DNA of 6,721 nt from the NCBI GenBank assembly GCA_009845505.1, contig VXZL01000287.1, positions 1 through 6,721 of the forward strand. Direction: 5' to 3'. The translations under genes were made by a program, and so were the position numbers. Under the pieces are notes generated by a model that saw only the letters and a list, made by a program, of their open reading frames with translations, was not told the DNA's origin and ran no database searches. This document shows, piece by piece, positions 6,602-6,721 of the stretch. Source of the DNA: Candidatus Poribacteria bacterium. GTDB lineage: Bacteria > Poribacteria > WGA-4E > WGA-3G. Within the stretch, counting starts at the first letter, position 1; each line of letters starts with the position of its first letter.

Positions 6602-6721
6602 TCACTTTGTTTCAACGTGTGTTTTAGAAAGGTTTTGGCCGGTGAGGCGATGATACTTATCGGCAAGTAATTCGCGTTTTGATTGGAGTTGCGTCAGATA
6701 TGCGCGGGCATCGGTTAGCAG
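6602..6721 (-). CDS. C-terminal end of an unidentified gene (partial, cut by window edge)
   Basis: On the - strand a frame is open from the window edge to a TGA at 6604-6602 and gives 39 residues. They include AYLTQLQSKRELLADKYHRL, which looks like an amphipathic, charged helix, and end in SKTHVETK. The stop is 4 nt before the ATG of the HNH gene, a typical operon junction. This spacing supports both this gene and the choice of 6597 as the HNH start. The family cannot be told from so short a piece; the rest lies beyond base 6721. Confidence 0.6.
   Translation of the reverse strand: MLTDARAYLTQLQSKRELLADKYHRLTGQNLSKTHVETK

Noticed and set aside
6598..6666. N-terminal extension of the HNH frame to a TTG
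   Set aside because: It overlaps the end of the upstream gene, has no ribosome-binding site and adds residues not seen before the zinc knuckle in this family.

Overview
The window reads as ordinary bacterial chromosome, dense in genes and of moderate GC content. It holds five complete protein genes and two possible gene ends cut by the window edges. No RNA gene, insertion sequence or CRISPR array was seen. The combination of exported M16 peptidase pairs, an isochorismatase-fold hydrolase, a small SAM methyltransferase and an HNH protein resembles environmental Gram-negative bacteria. My weak guess is a Poribacteria-like or related uncultured lineage, from general familiarity only. Signal peptides and a LolA/LppX-like C-terminal domain suggest a cell with a periplasm.

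Left block, + strand, 79-4522. Two consecutive M16 metallopeptidase subunits are joined by a TAATG stop/start overlap. They are followed by a cysteine-hydrolase (isochorismatase-fold) gene joined by a GTGA overlap, so the three form one translationally coupled operon. The first subunit carries the HxxEH zinc site. The second has lost it but keeps the Arg/Tyr pair that the first lacks in part. This is the layout expected of an obligate heterodimer, comparable to mitochondrial processing peptidase. The second subunit also has a proline-rich linker and an extra C-terminal domain of about 220 residues. A strong hairpin with a T-run (4542-4579) follows the hydrolase.

Middle, 4602-6010. A SAM-dependent methyltransferase (+) converges on a membrane-anchored repeat protein (-), and the two genes share 4 bp at their stop codons. 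The repeat protein is the most unusual item. A single transmembrane helix is followed by about six units of an 11-residue glycine/isoleucine repeat that ends in Cys, encoded partly by recognisable 33-bp DNA repeats.

Right block, - strand, 6097-6721. An HNH-type protein carries a near-ideal C-terminal heptad coiled coil. It starts 4 nt after the stop of another gene, of which only the last 39 codons lie in the window.

Several starts given here differ from the longest open frame (methyltransferase at 4602, repeat protein at 6010, HNH protein at 6597). Ribosome-binding sites, terminator position and upstream stop codons were used to choose them.
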